Assembly: GCA_024638915.1 (NCBI GenBank)
Contig: JAHEJJ010000014.1
Location: 1 to 52,744, forward strand
DNA: 52,744 bases
DNA from: Robiginitalea sp.
GTDB taxonomy: Bacteria; Bacteroidota; Bacteroidia; Flavobacteriales; Flavobacteriaceae
Direction of reading: 5' to 3'
Within the stretch, counting starts at the first letter, position 1. Each line of letters begins with the position of its first letter. Both the position numbers and the translations under genes were made by a program. The notes beneath the pieces were generated by a model that was not told the origin of the DNA, searched no databases, and saw only the letters and a list, made by a program, of their open reading frames with translations. This document shows, in pieces, positions 8,059-16,750 of this stretch.

Positions 8059-8153
8059 TGGATTTTATTCTTGCATACTCCATAATTGTCACGCTGATTT
8101 TTTTGATCTGGCTCGTATTCGTTATCCGGATGTACGGCAAGATCAGTGATTGA
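8058..8153 (+). CDS. 31-residue single-span membrane microprotein, coupled to the upstream gene
   Basis: An ATG at 8058 overlaps the previous stop by one base (TGATG) and opens a 31-codon frame ending at TGA 8151-8153. The product starts MDFILAYSIIVTLIFLIWL and has one hydrophobic helix (about 4-23) followed by a basic tail RMYGKISD, so the C-terminus probably faces the cytoplasm. The overlap, the shape of a small accessory subunit and the lack of other explanation for the sequence support a real gene. It would normally be missed because of its length. Small single-span proteins of this type often stabilise larger membrane complexes, but no partner is visible here. Confidence 0.55.
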   Translation: MDFILAYSIIVTLIFLIWLVFVIRMYGKISD

Positions 8154-8187
8154 TCATTCAATCGACATTCTAAAAACCTTTCTGATA

Positions 8188-9567
8188 TTATAATTCCAGT
8201 CCGTCTAATTCAAGCACCTTTTCAGGGTTTTTCACCGTATAGGACAGTATTAAACGTTGGGTCTCCAGTGAATCCTTCTGCGGGATAAGATAGGCGATGG
8301 CATCATTCAACGTTCGGATTTCCTCGTTCTTGGAAATAAAACCATATCCGGCATATTTGCCATCTCGGATCAGTACGATCGCGTCTTCTTCAATATTACG
8401 CCCTTTTTCTTTGATAAGGTAGTTACTCCTTCCAGATTTCATAAAGGCAATGGCCTGTTCTACTTTTTTATTGTAAGCTGAGGCCGATTCTGAACCACGA
8501 CACACACCTCCACATTGTGGGATCCTGAAATGGTTACATTGAGTTACATTCTCCTGCAGATGGCAATATTTTGGGCAGAGTTCGAATATGGTGCACAACT
8601 CTTCCAGATAGATCCGGCAATCGGTCGTCGAATAGAATGCCAGGTAGTGAGAAGGAAGTACTTTAAGCCTGTTGTATCCTAAGTGTAAAATACCATTTCG
8701 ATCAGCATAAGAAAAGATACCATAGGCTGGTAGTTTCCTTTTTTGTGCCCTGTTATACTTGGGATAATAATGTTTAATCGCGGCTGATTCCATGAGTAAA
8801 GCTACAAGCTCGCTACCTGCTAATTCGAAATCGATCATGGTAGTCTCCTTGCATAGCTCGATTTCCCTGGTGCTTTTATCATAAAAATGTCCCAGTATTC
8901 TCTTCTTTATATTCTTGGCTTTTCCAACATAGATCACACTGCCTTTGCTGTTCTTGAAATAATAGACACCTGTTAAGGGTGGAAGCCGTTCATAAACCTC
9001 ACGATCCAATGCGGGGGGTAAGGTTGCCTCCTGTGATCGCGCATTTAGGAAACTTGTGATCACCTGCTCTGCTTTTCCTGTTCTGATGATCTTGTGAAAA
9101 AGCAAAACCGTGGCGTGAGCGTCTCCCCTGGCACGGTGACGATCTTTTAGCGGAATGTCCAGGGAGGAGCATAACTTACCCAAACTATAGGATCGAAGTC
9201 CGGGGAATATCCTCCTTGAAAGTCGCACGGTGCAAAGTTTCTTTCGAACGAATGACAATCCGAGGGCCTTGAATTCATGTTTTATCACATTATAATCGAA
9301 ATTAACACTGTGGGCCACAAAGATCATTTCTTTGGTAAAATCTGACACATGCTGCGCAACTTCCCTGAACGTGGGAGCATTTCGGACGGTATGATTGTCA
9401 ATTCCCGTGAGTCCGGTAATAAAATAAGGGATCTCACATTCAGGGTTCACCAGTGTGGTATATTCATCCACGATCTCTTCGCCATTGAACTTGAAGATAG
9501 AAATTTCGGTTATCTTATTGCCAATAATCCCATTGCCGGTAGTTTCTATGTCGACTATACAGTACAA
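8188..9567 (-). CDS. DnaQ-type 3'-5' exonuclease fused to a UvrC-like GIY-YIG nuclease
   Basis: A 459-residue cytoplasmic protein with two nuclease modules. Residues 1-165 form a DEDDh exonuclease: D6 and E8 in VDIETTG, D91 in HSVNFDYN, and H144 and D149 in HRARGDAHA. Residues about 195-275 form a GIY-YIG domain: GVYYF near 200 and VIYVGKAKNIKKR near 211-223, as in UvrC and Cho. The remainder contains a Cys-rich patch (about 350-375). The start is a TTG at 9565-9567: an in-frame stop lies five codons upstream and no ATG lies between, and beginning there gives the family-typical sequence. Such proteins are annotated as DNA polymerase III epsilon-like but are thought to act in repair. It is convergent with the two tiny membrane genes. 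Confidence 0.9.
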   Translation of the reverse strand: MYCIVDIETTGNGIIGNKITEISIFKFNGEEIVDEYTTLVNPECEIPYFITGLTGIDNHTVRNAPTFREVAQHVSDFTKEMIFVAHSVNFDYNVIKHEFKALGLSFVRKKLCTVRLSRRIFPGLRSYSLGKLCSSLDIPLKDRHRARGDAHATVLLFHKIIRTGKAEQVITSFLNARSQEATLPPALDREVYERLPPLTGVYYFKNSKGSVIYVGKAKNIKKRILGHFYDKSTREIELCKETTMIDFELAGSELVALLMESAAIKHYYPKYNRAQKRKLPAYGIFSYADRNGILHLGYNRLKVLPSHYLAFYSTTDCRIYLEELCTIFELCPKYCHLQENVTQCNHFRIPQCGGVCRGSESASAYNKKVEQAIAFMKSGRSNYLIKEKGRNIEEDAIVLIRDGKYAGYGFISKNEEIRTLNDAIAYLIPQKDSLETQRLILSYTVKNPEKVLELDGLEL

Positions 9568-9747
9568 ATTATATCTCTTCTGTCACGGAAAGCTAAAGTT
9601 AGAATTTTTTCCAACGACGATAGCATCCTAAAACATATTGCTCCTCAAATTATCATTTGACATATGCTTTTTCTGTACATTAGAGCTAGTTCTAAACTAT
9701 TGTAAGAAATACAATATTTTGAGCCGAGATAATATGTTCTACGCGAT

Positions 9748-10911
9748 ATGAGATACGCCACGAATATCAAATTCAATACAAAATACCCGGCGATCGATGA
9801 ATTGATCAAAAAAGCAAGGCAGCGAATCCCTGGTTTTGCATTTGAATATCTCGACGGTGGATGTAACGAGGAGGTAAACAAAGCAAAGAATACCACCGCC
9901 ATACGCGAAATTGAACTAGGACCTCGCTATCTTCGGCAATTTAGCACTGCCCAATTATCAACCAAGATCCTGGGGATTCGCTATAAGGCGCCTTTCGGTA
10001 TCGCCCCGCTGGGACTTCAGGGTTTAATTTGGCCAAATTCATCTGAGATCCTGGCCAAAGCAGCATTTGACAACCAGATACCCTTTATCCTCAGCACGGT
10101 TGCCACCAGTCCTATCGAAAAGATCGCCGAAATTACCGAAGGCCGGGCCTGGTTCCAACTCTATCATCCTGCGGATAACAGTATAAGAGACGACCTGATC
10201 AACAGGGCACAACACGCAGGATGTCCGGTCCTCGTACTCCTATGTGATACCCCTAGTTATGGTTTCAGACCCAGGGAGATCAGGGTGGGCTTGTCCATGC
10301 CACCCAAAATGAATGCGCGGAATATTTTACAAATGCTCGGTCGACCCAGGTGGACAATGCAGACCTTGCGCACCGGGATACCCAATTTTGCAAACCTCGA
10401 ACCCTACATGCCAAAGAGGCTTAATCTGAGTCAATTAGGAGAATTTATGAACCAGGTATTCGATAAGCGAATGAATTATGATAAAATTGCGGCGATCAGA
10501 GATCGCTGGAAAGGCAAGCTAGTACTAAAAGGGGTCACCACCGAGGAGGATGCGGAATTGGCCATGCAATTGGGCTTGGATGGAATCATCGTTTCCAACC
10601 ACGGGGGCCGGCAGCTAGATGCAGGCGAAGCCTCGGTGAAATCTTTGATACGGCTGGTGGAGCATTACGGCAGTAAGACGACGCTGATGCTCGACAGTGG
10701 TTTGCGGTCTGGTCCTGACATCGCCAGGGTAATGGCGGCAGGTGCACAATTCACGTTTTTTGGCCGAGCGTTTATGTATAGCGTGGCTGCTCTGGGATCG
10801 GCAGGTGGAGAACATATGATTGGCCTTTTGGAGGCCCAACTTAAACAGACGATGGAACAATTGGGCTGTGAACGCATAGAGGATTTGCCTGCACATTTTA
10901 TTTCCGATTGA
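9748..10911 (+). CDS. FMN-dependent alpha-hydroxy-acid dehydrogenase/oxidase
   Basis: A 387-residue protein of the lactate dehydrogenase (LldD) / glycolate oxidase family. Visible signatures are FEYLDGGCNEE near residue 32, APFGIAPLG near 86 (flavin contact), WFQLYHP near 138 and the active-site block SNHGGRQLD near 282-290 with the catalytic His and substrate-binding Arg. LDSGLRSGPDI follows near 313 (phosphate binding of FMN). These enzymes oxidise L-2-hydroxy acids such as L-lactate to 2-oxo acids, passing electrons to quinone, cytochrome or oxygen. The substrate cannot be read from the sequence. It converges with the solute-binding protein gene with a 36-base gap. Confidence 0.92.
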   Translation: MRYATNIKFNTKYPAIDELIKKARQRIPGFAFEYLDGGCNEEVNKAKNTTAIREIELGPRYLRQFSTAQLSTKILGIRYKAPFGIAPLGLQGLIWPNSSEILAKAAFDNQIPFILSTVATSPIEKIAEITEGRAWFQLYHPADNSIRDDLINRAQHAGCPVLVLLCDTPSYGFRPREIRVGLSMPPKMNARNILQMLGRPRWTMQTLRTGIPNFANLEPYMPKRLNLSQLGEFMNQVFDKRMNYDKIAAIRDRWKGKLVLKGVTTEEDAELAMQLGLDGIIVSNHGGRQLDAGEASVKSLIRLVEHYGSKTTLMLDSGLRSGPDIARVMAAGAQFTFFGRAFMYSVAALGSAGGEHMIGLLEAQLKQTMEQLGCERIEDLPAHFISD

Positions 10912-10947
10912 ATAAATGCCTGATATCCTGGTTAATTAAGCATCCCA

Positions 10948-12282
10948 CTACCGATTTTTTCGTAAAACGGTTCGCAGTTCCCTTTCTAAAGTCGCTACTG
11001 CCGCCGTACCAGACGTTTCTCCTCTTAAAACACGATTGAAACTTTTCGAGATCCTCGGTGCCATTTGTTGGTAAAAAGGAGTTATTGGCCGCACACGCGC
11101 ATTTTCGAGAATTGATTTTCCTTCCTCAATGTAGGGCATTCCCTTGAGAACTTCAGGATCGTCATACAGCCTGCGATAAGTTGGCAGAAAACCTCCGTTG
11201 ATCGCCATATATCTTTGTTGCTCCGGTGCGGTCATGAATCGAATGAATTTCCAGGCAGCTTCCTTTTTGCGATCACTTGTATATTCATTAATCATCAGGT
11301 TCCATCCACCCTGACAGCTATATGATTTGTTTGAGGAGGACAGTGTAGGAATGGAAGCAATACCAACCTGTTCACTTGACAGATTATTTGATCCTGGATC
11401 TCCCAGGCTTCCAAAGGCCCAGGGCCAGTTTCGCATGAAAACTGCGTTGCCACTCGCAAACTCCTGCCAGCTTTCTCGCTCGCTGTAACTGGCCACCCCC
11501 TTGGGGGTTACCCCTTGCTTAATAAGGTTTCGTGCAGCCATGAGTCCGCTGGCAGCATTAGCACTGTTCACCGTGATTACATTCGGATCGATCACCCGTT
11601 GCCCGAAAGAACCCGCTACAGAAATATTACCTGTAAGTACTCTTCCACCAGCATTCCAGATATATTCCAGTGCATTTGCCACGCCACCTTCATACTCAGC
11701 ACCCTGGAATACAAACCCATTCCGAATCTGTGAATTCGATTTAATTTTTTTAGCCATGGAAGTGAGTTCACTCCAGGTTTTAGGCGGACTTGAGAACCCA
11801 TTTTTATCGAGCAGATCTCGCCGGTAAAATAACAGACCGATATCCGTATACCAGGGTACTCCCCACATGCGGTAGTTGTAGTAGGTAGATTTCAGTGTAT
11901 TGGTCAGAAAGTCTTCCGGTGTATAGTCCCGATAAAATTGCTTCGTGATTTCCTTAATCCAATTTCGGGTCGAGAATTCTGCAGTCCAGGGCACGTCTGC
12001 ACTGAATACCTCTACTTCACCAGATTCCACGTTAAAGTCCGATACCAATTGATTGTGCATGGCGTTTGACAATCGGTTCATCACTTTCCAGCGAACACTG
12101 ATTTCACCCTTGTGCTTTTCATTAAATTGATCGATAATAGCTTGGATTGTGCCCGAATCATCTGGTCCATGACCGAAGGTAAGGCGTATGGGTGTCCCCT
12201 GAATTTTGACGGGCATAGCATTTAGGAGGGTAGATCCTGCTATTCCGGCGCCCGATAGACTAATAAACTTTCTTCTTTTCAT
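10948..12282 (-). CDS. Extracellular solute-binding protein (sugar type) with Tat-like signal
   Basis: A 444-residue protein of the family 1 solute-binding fold used by carbohydrate ABC importers (segments IRLTFGHGPDDSG, WGVPWYTDIGLLFYRRDLL, and a late AAWKFIRFMTAPEQQ). The N-terminus MKRRKFISLSGAGIAG carries a twin-arginine motif followed by a hydrophobic stretch, so export by the Tat route in folded form is likely. There is no ABC permease or ATPase next to it; instead it starts 24 bases after a sodium:solute symporter gene in the same direction. This unusual partnership suggests that it delivers substrate to the symporter or is an orphaned component. The ligand is not known; a sugar is the family expectation. 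Confidence 0.88.
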   Translation of the reverse strand: MKRRKFISLSGAGIAGSTLLNAMPVKIQGTPIRLTFGHGPDDSGTIQAIIDQFNEKHKGEISVRWKVMNRLSNAMHNQLVSDFNVESGEVEVFSADVPWTAEFSTRNWIKEITKQFYRDYTPEDFLTNTLKSTYYNYRMWGVPWYTDIGLLFYRRDLLDKNGFSSPPKTWSELTSMAKKIKSNSQIRNGFVFQGAEYEGGVANALEYIWNAGGRVLTGNISVAGSFGQRVIDPNVITVNSANAASGLMAARNLIKQGVTPKGVASYSERESWQEFASGNAVFMRNWPWAFGSLGDPGSNNLSSEQVGIASIPTLSSSNKSYSCQGGWNLMINEYTSDRKKEAAWKFIRFMTAPEQQRYMAINGGFLPTYRRLYDDPEVLKGMPYIEEGKSILENARVRPITPFYQQMAPRISKSFNRVLRGETSGTAAVATLERELRTVLRKNR

Positions 12283-12306
12283 TCTTTTATCAACATAATA
12301 AATTAC

Positions 12307-13896
12307 CTACCAGAACCAGCCGACAATAACTGCCGTTGTAACTATTAATAATACAGACCAATACCTGTAATTGTTCCAAATAGATACGGTCTTTAGTTCT
12401 TCGGTTTCTTCCTTCCATAATTTAGGCGTCCATATAAGTCCTTCTGTTTTTTCCGGAGCGTCTGCCTTGCCCAATTTACTGCCAATGATCAAAATGGTCA
12501 GACTAAATACTAACATGATAGCGGCGCTGTAAAGAAAATGAATATAGAAGAGCCCTATTACCTCAATGGCAGCAAACCCCATAATCCCCAGGATCAGACT
12601 GAGGATCAGTGAGGCAAAGGCCCCTTGTTTATTTGCGCCTTTCCAAAAAATACCACCTATAAACAAGGCTACTATGGGGGGTGTTGTATAGGCCAGCGTA
12701 GATTGAAAATAATCCCAGATCGAAGGAAAATACTGGATTTGGGGTGCCCAAAGCACCGCAATGATCATGACAGCCAATGTGGTAATACGCCCTACTTTCA
12801 CCAACATACTATCTGAAGCGTTAGGCCAATACGGTTTTACAAAATCCATGGTAACCAGTGTTGAAGTTGAGTTCAGCACCGAATCTACCGAAGAAGTAAT
12901 AGCAGCGACCAGTGCCGCGAGGATTACTCCTTTCAGGCCTACAGGAATGAGGTCGGCTACAAGGGTGGGAAATACAAGGTCGGGTGTCTGAAGATCTGGG
13001 TATAGTATAATGGCCATCACCCCGGGCAATACCATAATAAAGAGGATGGGTAGTTTTAAGAAACCTGCGAATATCGCACCTAGACGACCGTGATTTATGG
13101 TTTTTGCGCCCAATACGCGTTGTACCATGGCCTGGTCAGTTGCCCAGAAATAAATACCGATAAAAAGCAAACCGGTAAAGAGGCCCGGCCAGGGAAGGTC
13201 CGGGTCATCGGCCGGTTGAATAATGTGCAACGCTCCTTCGGGCGCAGCTGCTTCCAGCGCTTCCCAGGAGGGTATGGCATCTAGTGCATAAAAGAAGACA
13301 ATGGCTCCACCTATAAAAAGAACAACAGCCTGAATGGTATCGCTGATGACAACTGCTTTTAGTCCACCGAAAATGGAAAGTACGCCGGCCAGAAGAGCCA
13401 GCACCAGCACACCAACCCACAAGGGGGTTCCTGGAAAAAGTATCAAAGCTACCAGAGCACCTGCATACAAGGCCCCGGCAGAACTTAAAAATGTGGCAAA
13501 GAATATTAGGATTACCGAGAAAATACGTCGAACCCTGTGGTCGTATCTTCGTTCCAGGAACTCTGGCATCGTAAAAACCCCTGATTTAATATAAAAGGGA
13601 AGCAGGAAAAAAATAAAAAACACAAGGATGATGGCAGCCATCCATTCATAACTGTATACCGCAATCCCTCCTGCATAGCCAGCGCCTGCAAGGCCGACAA
13701 AAGAAGATCCCGACATATTGGTCGCGAATAAAGAGAAACCGATCATCGGCCAGGTAAAACTTTTGCCACCCAGAAAATAACCAGACGAACTCGATTTCTT
13801 CTTCCTTGTTAACCATAATGGGATGAGCTTGCTGAGGATAAGATATCCTATCAGAATGCTAAGGTCGATTAGGGTGAATTCGAAAGTTTCGAACAT
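12307..13896 (-). CDS. Sodium:solute symporter (SSS family, SGLT-like)
   Basis: A 529-residue integral membrane protein with about fourteen hydrophobic segments. The N-terminal YFLGGKSFTWPMIGFSLFATNMSG and later WATDQAMVQRVLGAK segments are hallmarks of the SSS family in its sugar-transporting branch (vSGLT-like), including the unwound first core helix. These proteins import sugars, inositol or similar solutes with sodium ions. The solute-binding protein gene follows in the same orientation after 24 bases, so the two are probably co-transcribed from a promoter upstream of 13896. No regulatory site was recognised in the 134 bases upstream. Confidence 0.92.
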   Translation of the reverse strand: MFETFEFTLIDLSILIGYLILSKLIPLWLTRKKKSSSSGYFLGGKSFTWPMIGFSLFATNMSGSSFVGLAGAGYAGGIAVYSYEWMAAIILVFFIFFLLPFYIKSGVFTMPEFLERRYDHRVRRIFSVILIFFATFLSSAGALYAGALVALILFPGTPLWVGVLVLALLAGVLSIFGGLKAVVISDTIQAVVLFIGGAIVFFYALDAIPSWEALEAAAPEGALHIIQPADDPDLPWPGLFTGLLFIGIYFWATDQAMVQRVLGAKTINHGRLGAIFAGFLKLPILFIMVLPGVMAIILYPDLQTPDLVFPTLVADLIPVGLKGVILAALVAAITSSVDSVLNSTSTLVTMDFVKPYWPNASDSMLVKVGRITTLAVMIIAVLWAPQIQYFPSIWDYFQSTLAYTTPPIVALFIGGIFWKGANKQGAFASLILSLILGIMGFAAIEVIGLFYIHFLYSAAIMLVFSLTILIIGSKLGKADAPEKTEGLIWTPKLWKEETEELKTVSIWNNYRYWSVLLIVTTAVIVGWFW

Positions 13897-14030
13897 GGGT
13901 TAAACGGTTTCCCAAAAAGACGGGAAGTCAAGATTCCCTAATGCCTTTTGAAATAGTTTGGTTAATCTGACTAGTAAGATAAGTCAAAATTCTTGAACAG
14001 CAATATGCCATAATAAGAGGATGGGTACCT

Positions 14031-15767
14031 CTAAACGACCAGGCCTTTTAAATATGACTCGGTAAAATATTTGCTCAAAAACGTCCGGGTATTCTCATAA
14101 AATACCATGTCTGTAATCTCTTTGGGGGAGAAGCCCTGCATTATGTCTAAAAGGGCTTGGTCGGTAAATGATATTTCCGAAGGAAGTGACAGGATTTTAT
14201 ACTTCTTCATATGATCAGCATTATTCCATTTCATGGATTCGGCTAACTTAATCCTGAATTCCCGTAACCTCTCTGCGGTGTTAAAATGATCGAATGGATC
14301 TACAATACCATCGTTATCCGTTCCCAGGGAGATGGTTTTCCAGGCCTCTCGCTCATCGATCGGCTGGCTGGGATTTTGCTGATTTAGCTTACGGATGTAA
14401 GCAAGGTTAACCTTGGCAATATGGAAGATATTGGTGAGGAACATCTGGGCGTGAACCCTCTTTTTTGCCTCTTTGGCTCTGAACATACCCGAAATCTTTT
14501 TAAAATATTTCTTGAACTTTCCCCCGGGCATTCGTCCATCGTGCATACAAACTCCAATAAGGCCATCGGTTTCCCAGATTTCTTCAATATCCTGATCCGT
14601 TAGATTGATGTCGAACTTACTCACATAAGAATCTTTTTCATAACGGTTGATATCCGGTTGGTTCGCTGCTGTTTCCCTGCTATCAAGTCCGTTAACTGCA
14701 GTATGGCTGCAGATAAGAGGGAACGGGTCTGAATTGGCTTTGTATGTTTTGGCGATCTCGAAAATATCATCCCTGGCTTTCAAAGACATATGCTTGGTAT
14801 CGATCAGGATCCTTTGGCCGTTGTCACGACTTAACAAATGGTCCTTGATAAGTATTTTGCCAAAAGGACTGATACCCAGGTTTATCCCCTTTTTCTGATC
14901 GAAAACGTCTGCAAATCCCGGTTTGATTCGATTGGGTGCATCGGCGAAACTCTTCGCATGTCCGGCGAGGAGGTTGTTGAAGTGATGAGAAAAGGTGATA
15001 AAGAACGGAACGATGGGCATGACTGCAGATGATTTGATCTCCAGGATATGGTCTTTAAATTCCTTTTCCAGGGCAGATTTGTTTTGAGGATCCAATTCTC
15101 CAATAGTCTTTTTCCCAAAAAGGTCCTCTTTGCGGTAGCGGACTATTGCATGCATCCCCTCCACCGAGAGAATACCGCAGATTGTTTGTGGTGAGACGGA
15201 TTTTTGCAGGTAGTCCTGATAGTTATGCACCAGCCGGAAATTCGGTTTGACGCTGAATTCTTCATTCTTGGATGTTGTTCCATCGCTTTGGAGCAGGAAA
15301 TCGTATTCTTTTTTATAGTCTTTGTAGTAATCGATGATCCCGGACCGGTGTACTTCATCCAAATAGGCCTGTGCCGATTCTTTGGAAATACCGGTTAGGA
15401 GTTGAATGAGCTTTCTATCGACATGCTCCTTCACTTTTTTTCCAAAGATCATTTTGAGGATAAAGCGCTGCATCCCTGAAGAATTTGAAAAAGGACGATC
15501 AGGGGTTATAAAGGGGCGTTCAAAGGGATATATGGAACAGAATACCAATCGGTTAGTTCCTAGATAACAATTATCAAGATTCGATTGAGAATAGGTAGCC
15601 ATAGGCTTAAGAATGCTCTTGATCATACCCCTTCGCGGACTGATGAGGCCCTTAAAGAATTCCTGTACACGCTTATTTTTTGTGCTCACCCAGATATCTT
15701 CTATGCTGGAATTCCCGTTGGGTTTTAAACTTGGATGGCAATGGAGATCGGAGATCGGTTTTTCCAT
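14031..15767 (-). CDS. Divergent M19 (membrane dipeptidase-like) metallohydrolase
   Basis: A 578-residue protein, longer than typical renal dipeptidases (about 400). The first metal motif reads DLHCHP (residues 8-13) in place of the usual HxD. Later blocks match the M19 order: LICSHTAVNGLD near residue 355 (His-containing SHS-like motif), DGLIGVCMHDG near 405 and SLGTDNDGIVDPF near 485 (GSDFDG-like). A large insertion between residues 40 and 330 is not explained by the family. There is no signal peptide, so it is cytoplasmic. It probably hydrolyses an amide or small peptide, but the changed metal motif makes substrate transfer unsafe. It lies alone, with gaps on both sides. Confidence 0.7.
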   Translation of the reverse strand: MEKPISDLHCHPSLKPNGNSSIEDIWVSTKNKRVQEFFKGLISPRRGMIKSILKPMATYSQSNLDNCYLGTNRLVFCSIYPFERPFITPDRPFSNSSGMQRFILKMIFGKKVKEHVDRKLIQLLTGISKESAQAYLDEVHRSGIIDYYKDYKKEYDFLLQSDGTTSKNEEFSVKPNFRLVHNYQDYLQKSVSPQTICGILSVEGMHAIVRYRKEDLFGKKTIGELDPQNKSALEKEFKDHILEIKSSAVMPIVPFFITFSHHFNNLLAGHAKSFADAPNRIKPGFADVFDQKKGINLGISPFGKILIKDHLLSRDNGQRILIDTKHMSLKARDDIFEIAKTYKANSDPFPLICSHTAVNGLDSRETAANQPDINRYEKDSYVSKFDINLTDQDIEEIWETDGLIGVCMHDGRMPGGKFKKYFKKISGMFRAKEAKKRVHAQMFLTNIFHIAKVNLAYIRKLNQQNPSQPIDEREAWKTISLGTDNDGIVDPFDHFNTAERLREFRIKLAESMKWNNADHMKKYKILSLPSEISFTDQALLDIMQGFSPKEITDMVFYENTRTFLSKYFTESYLKGLVV

Positions 15768-15925
15768 GGTAACGAAGTTTTATGAAGGCGGAACCGGGTA
15801 ATCGAAGCGGGAAACTGAAGATACGTATAATATAAAATTCCTACAAATATGGGAGCTTTTTATCAGGACCTTTTAGACATAATAAAATTGTAGATTGGCA
15901 AATGGCGCCTGCTTATGCAAATTTG

Positions 15926-16318
15926 TTAGGAAACCGATGGCATGGCTTTCTTTTTAGCGTAATGGCTTGTGATGAACAATATTCCCACAACAACGAAAGG
16001 GAGGGTAATAAATGCCAGAACTGCGATGCTCATCCAGACAGAATGGTTCATACCATAATTATGCATAAATACGAAAGGACTGGTTGCAAGTCCTATTAGG
16101 GTGAAGATGATACCGCCAATTAATTCTTTTTTCCAGGCCAGAACCAGTAATAATACTAAAATGAAGGAGGGGATCAGATGAATCAGAAAAGCACCTAATT
16201 GTTCCCAGATTGTCGATCCAGGTCCAAACGCATCAAGGGCAAATATGCTAATAAAGAGAATGGCAAGAATACACAGGATGCGCGGTAGCCAGTGGATGAT
16301 TTTTATGGATCTTTTCAT
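15926..16318 (-). CDS. Small polytopic membrane protein (DUF7670-like)
   Basis: A membrane protein of 130 residues if translation begins at the ATG at 16318 (MKRSIKIIHWLPRILCIL); in-frame ATGs at 16327 and 16348 are alternatives. Four hydrophobic segments are visible: about 9-28, 38-56, 60-82 and 90-112, with a WLPRILCILAILFISIFALDAF opening typical of a widespread uncharacterised family in Bacteroidota. No catalytic motif is present. It is a lone gene preceded by the promoter and Crp/Fnr-type palindrome at 16383-16426, so its expression probably follows that regulator's signal. Function unknown. Confidence 0.7.
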   Translation of the reverse strand: MKRSIKIIHWLPRILCILAILFISIFALDAFGPGSTIWEQLGAFLIHLIPSFILVLLLVLAWKKELIGGIIFTLIGLATSPFVFMHNYGMNHSVWMSIAVLAFITLPFVVVGILFITSHYAKKKAMPSVS

Positions 16319-16382
16319 TTTGTACATGTTAAATAGTTTACTTACCAACGCTGCGTTTACTTCCTTCGATCAATCTGAATAA

Positions 16383-16426
16383 CAAAGTTAAATACGGATA
16401 ATGGTGGATAAAATGACCTGAGTCAT
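16383..16426 (-). promoter_or_regulatory. Crp/Fnr-type operator with promoter for the membrane protein at 15926-16318
   Basis: On the minus strand a perfect palindrome ATGAC-N4-GTCAT (16413-16426) is followed after 22 bases by TAACTTTG (16383-16390), an exact match to the -7 consensus TAnnTTTG. The start of transcription would be near 16379, about 60 bases before the ATG at 16318, and the palindrome centre near -40. Spacing and half-sites are identical to those at 7316-7359. No TTG is found at the -33 position, as expected for an activator-dependent promoter. Confidence 0.6.
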
Positions 16427-16454
16427 CTTGATTAGTCCGTGCGTTTGAAGTCCT

Positions 16455-16629
16455 ATATTTAATAGATGTAATGTGCAAGTGGATCCACACCACCGCCCGC
16501 GTGCCGCCGTAGCTTAAGCAGAGGCGCTAGCCCGAGGTCTGTAGCACTAAAAGCCTTCTGAAGATTAATCAAAAAGCCCATCGTCGCTCAGATAGTACTG
16601 AGCTAAGGAGGGCGAAGCTAGAGCTGGAG
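16455..16629. repeat. Imperfect repeat copy A (partner at 19067-19214)
   Basis: The segment aligns with 19067-19214 in the same orientation: both start with ATATTTAATAGA, share AAGTGGATC, AGCACTAAAA, AAAAAGCCCA and CGTCGCTCAG, then a small hairpin with CTGAGC. Copy A holds an extra GC-rich stretch near 16490-16530. On the minus strand both copies can be read as a similar peptide containing SVL[S/T]ERRWAF, interrupted by a stop in this copy. This looks like the decayed end of a once-coding unit, not a regulatory repeat. It lies between the membrane gene and the DUF2188 gene and fills most of that 432-base gap. Confidence 0.5.
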
Positions 16630-16647
16630 ACAACCGGGCGCATATAA

Positions 16648-16697
16648 ATGTGCAGTGGGCATTTCTAGCAAGGAGCAAGATGGCGCGTTGGATTTTG
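16648..16697. repeat. Short imperfect repeat, copy 1 (partner at 17117-17166)
   Basis: About 50 bases resemble 17117-17166 in direct orientation: AATGT, CAG, a T-rich block, TAGC, AGGAGC and a final TGG-TTT are shared at equal spacing. The pair flanks the DUF2188 gene. The match is visible by eye but imperfect (roughly two thirds of positions). Confidence 0.4.
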
Positions 16698-16750
16698 ATT
16701 CGTCTGAGCGAAATCGACCAGGGAGATTTACTTTCGTATACTTGAATTCC

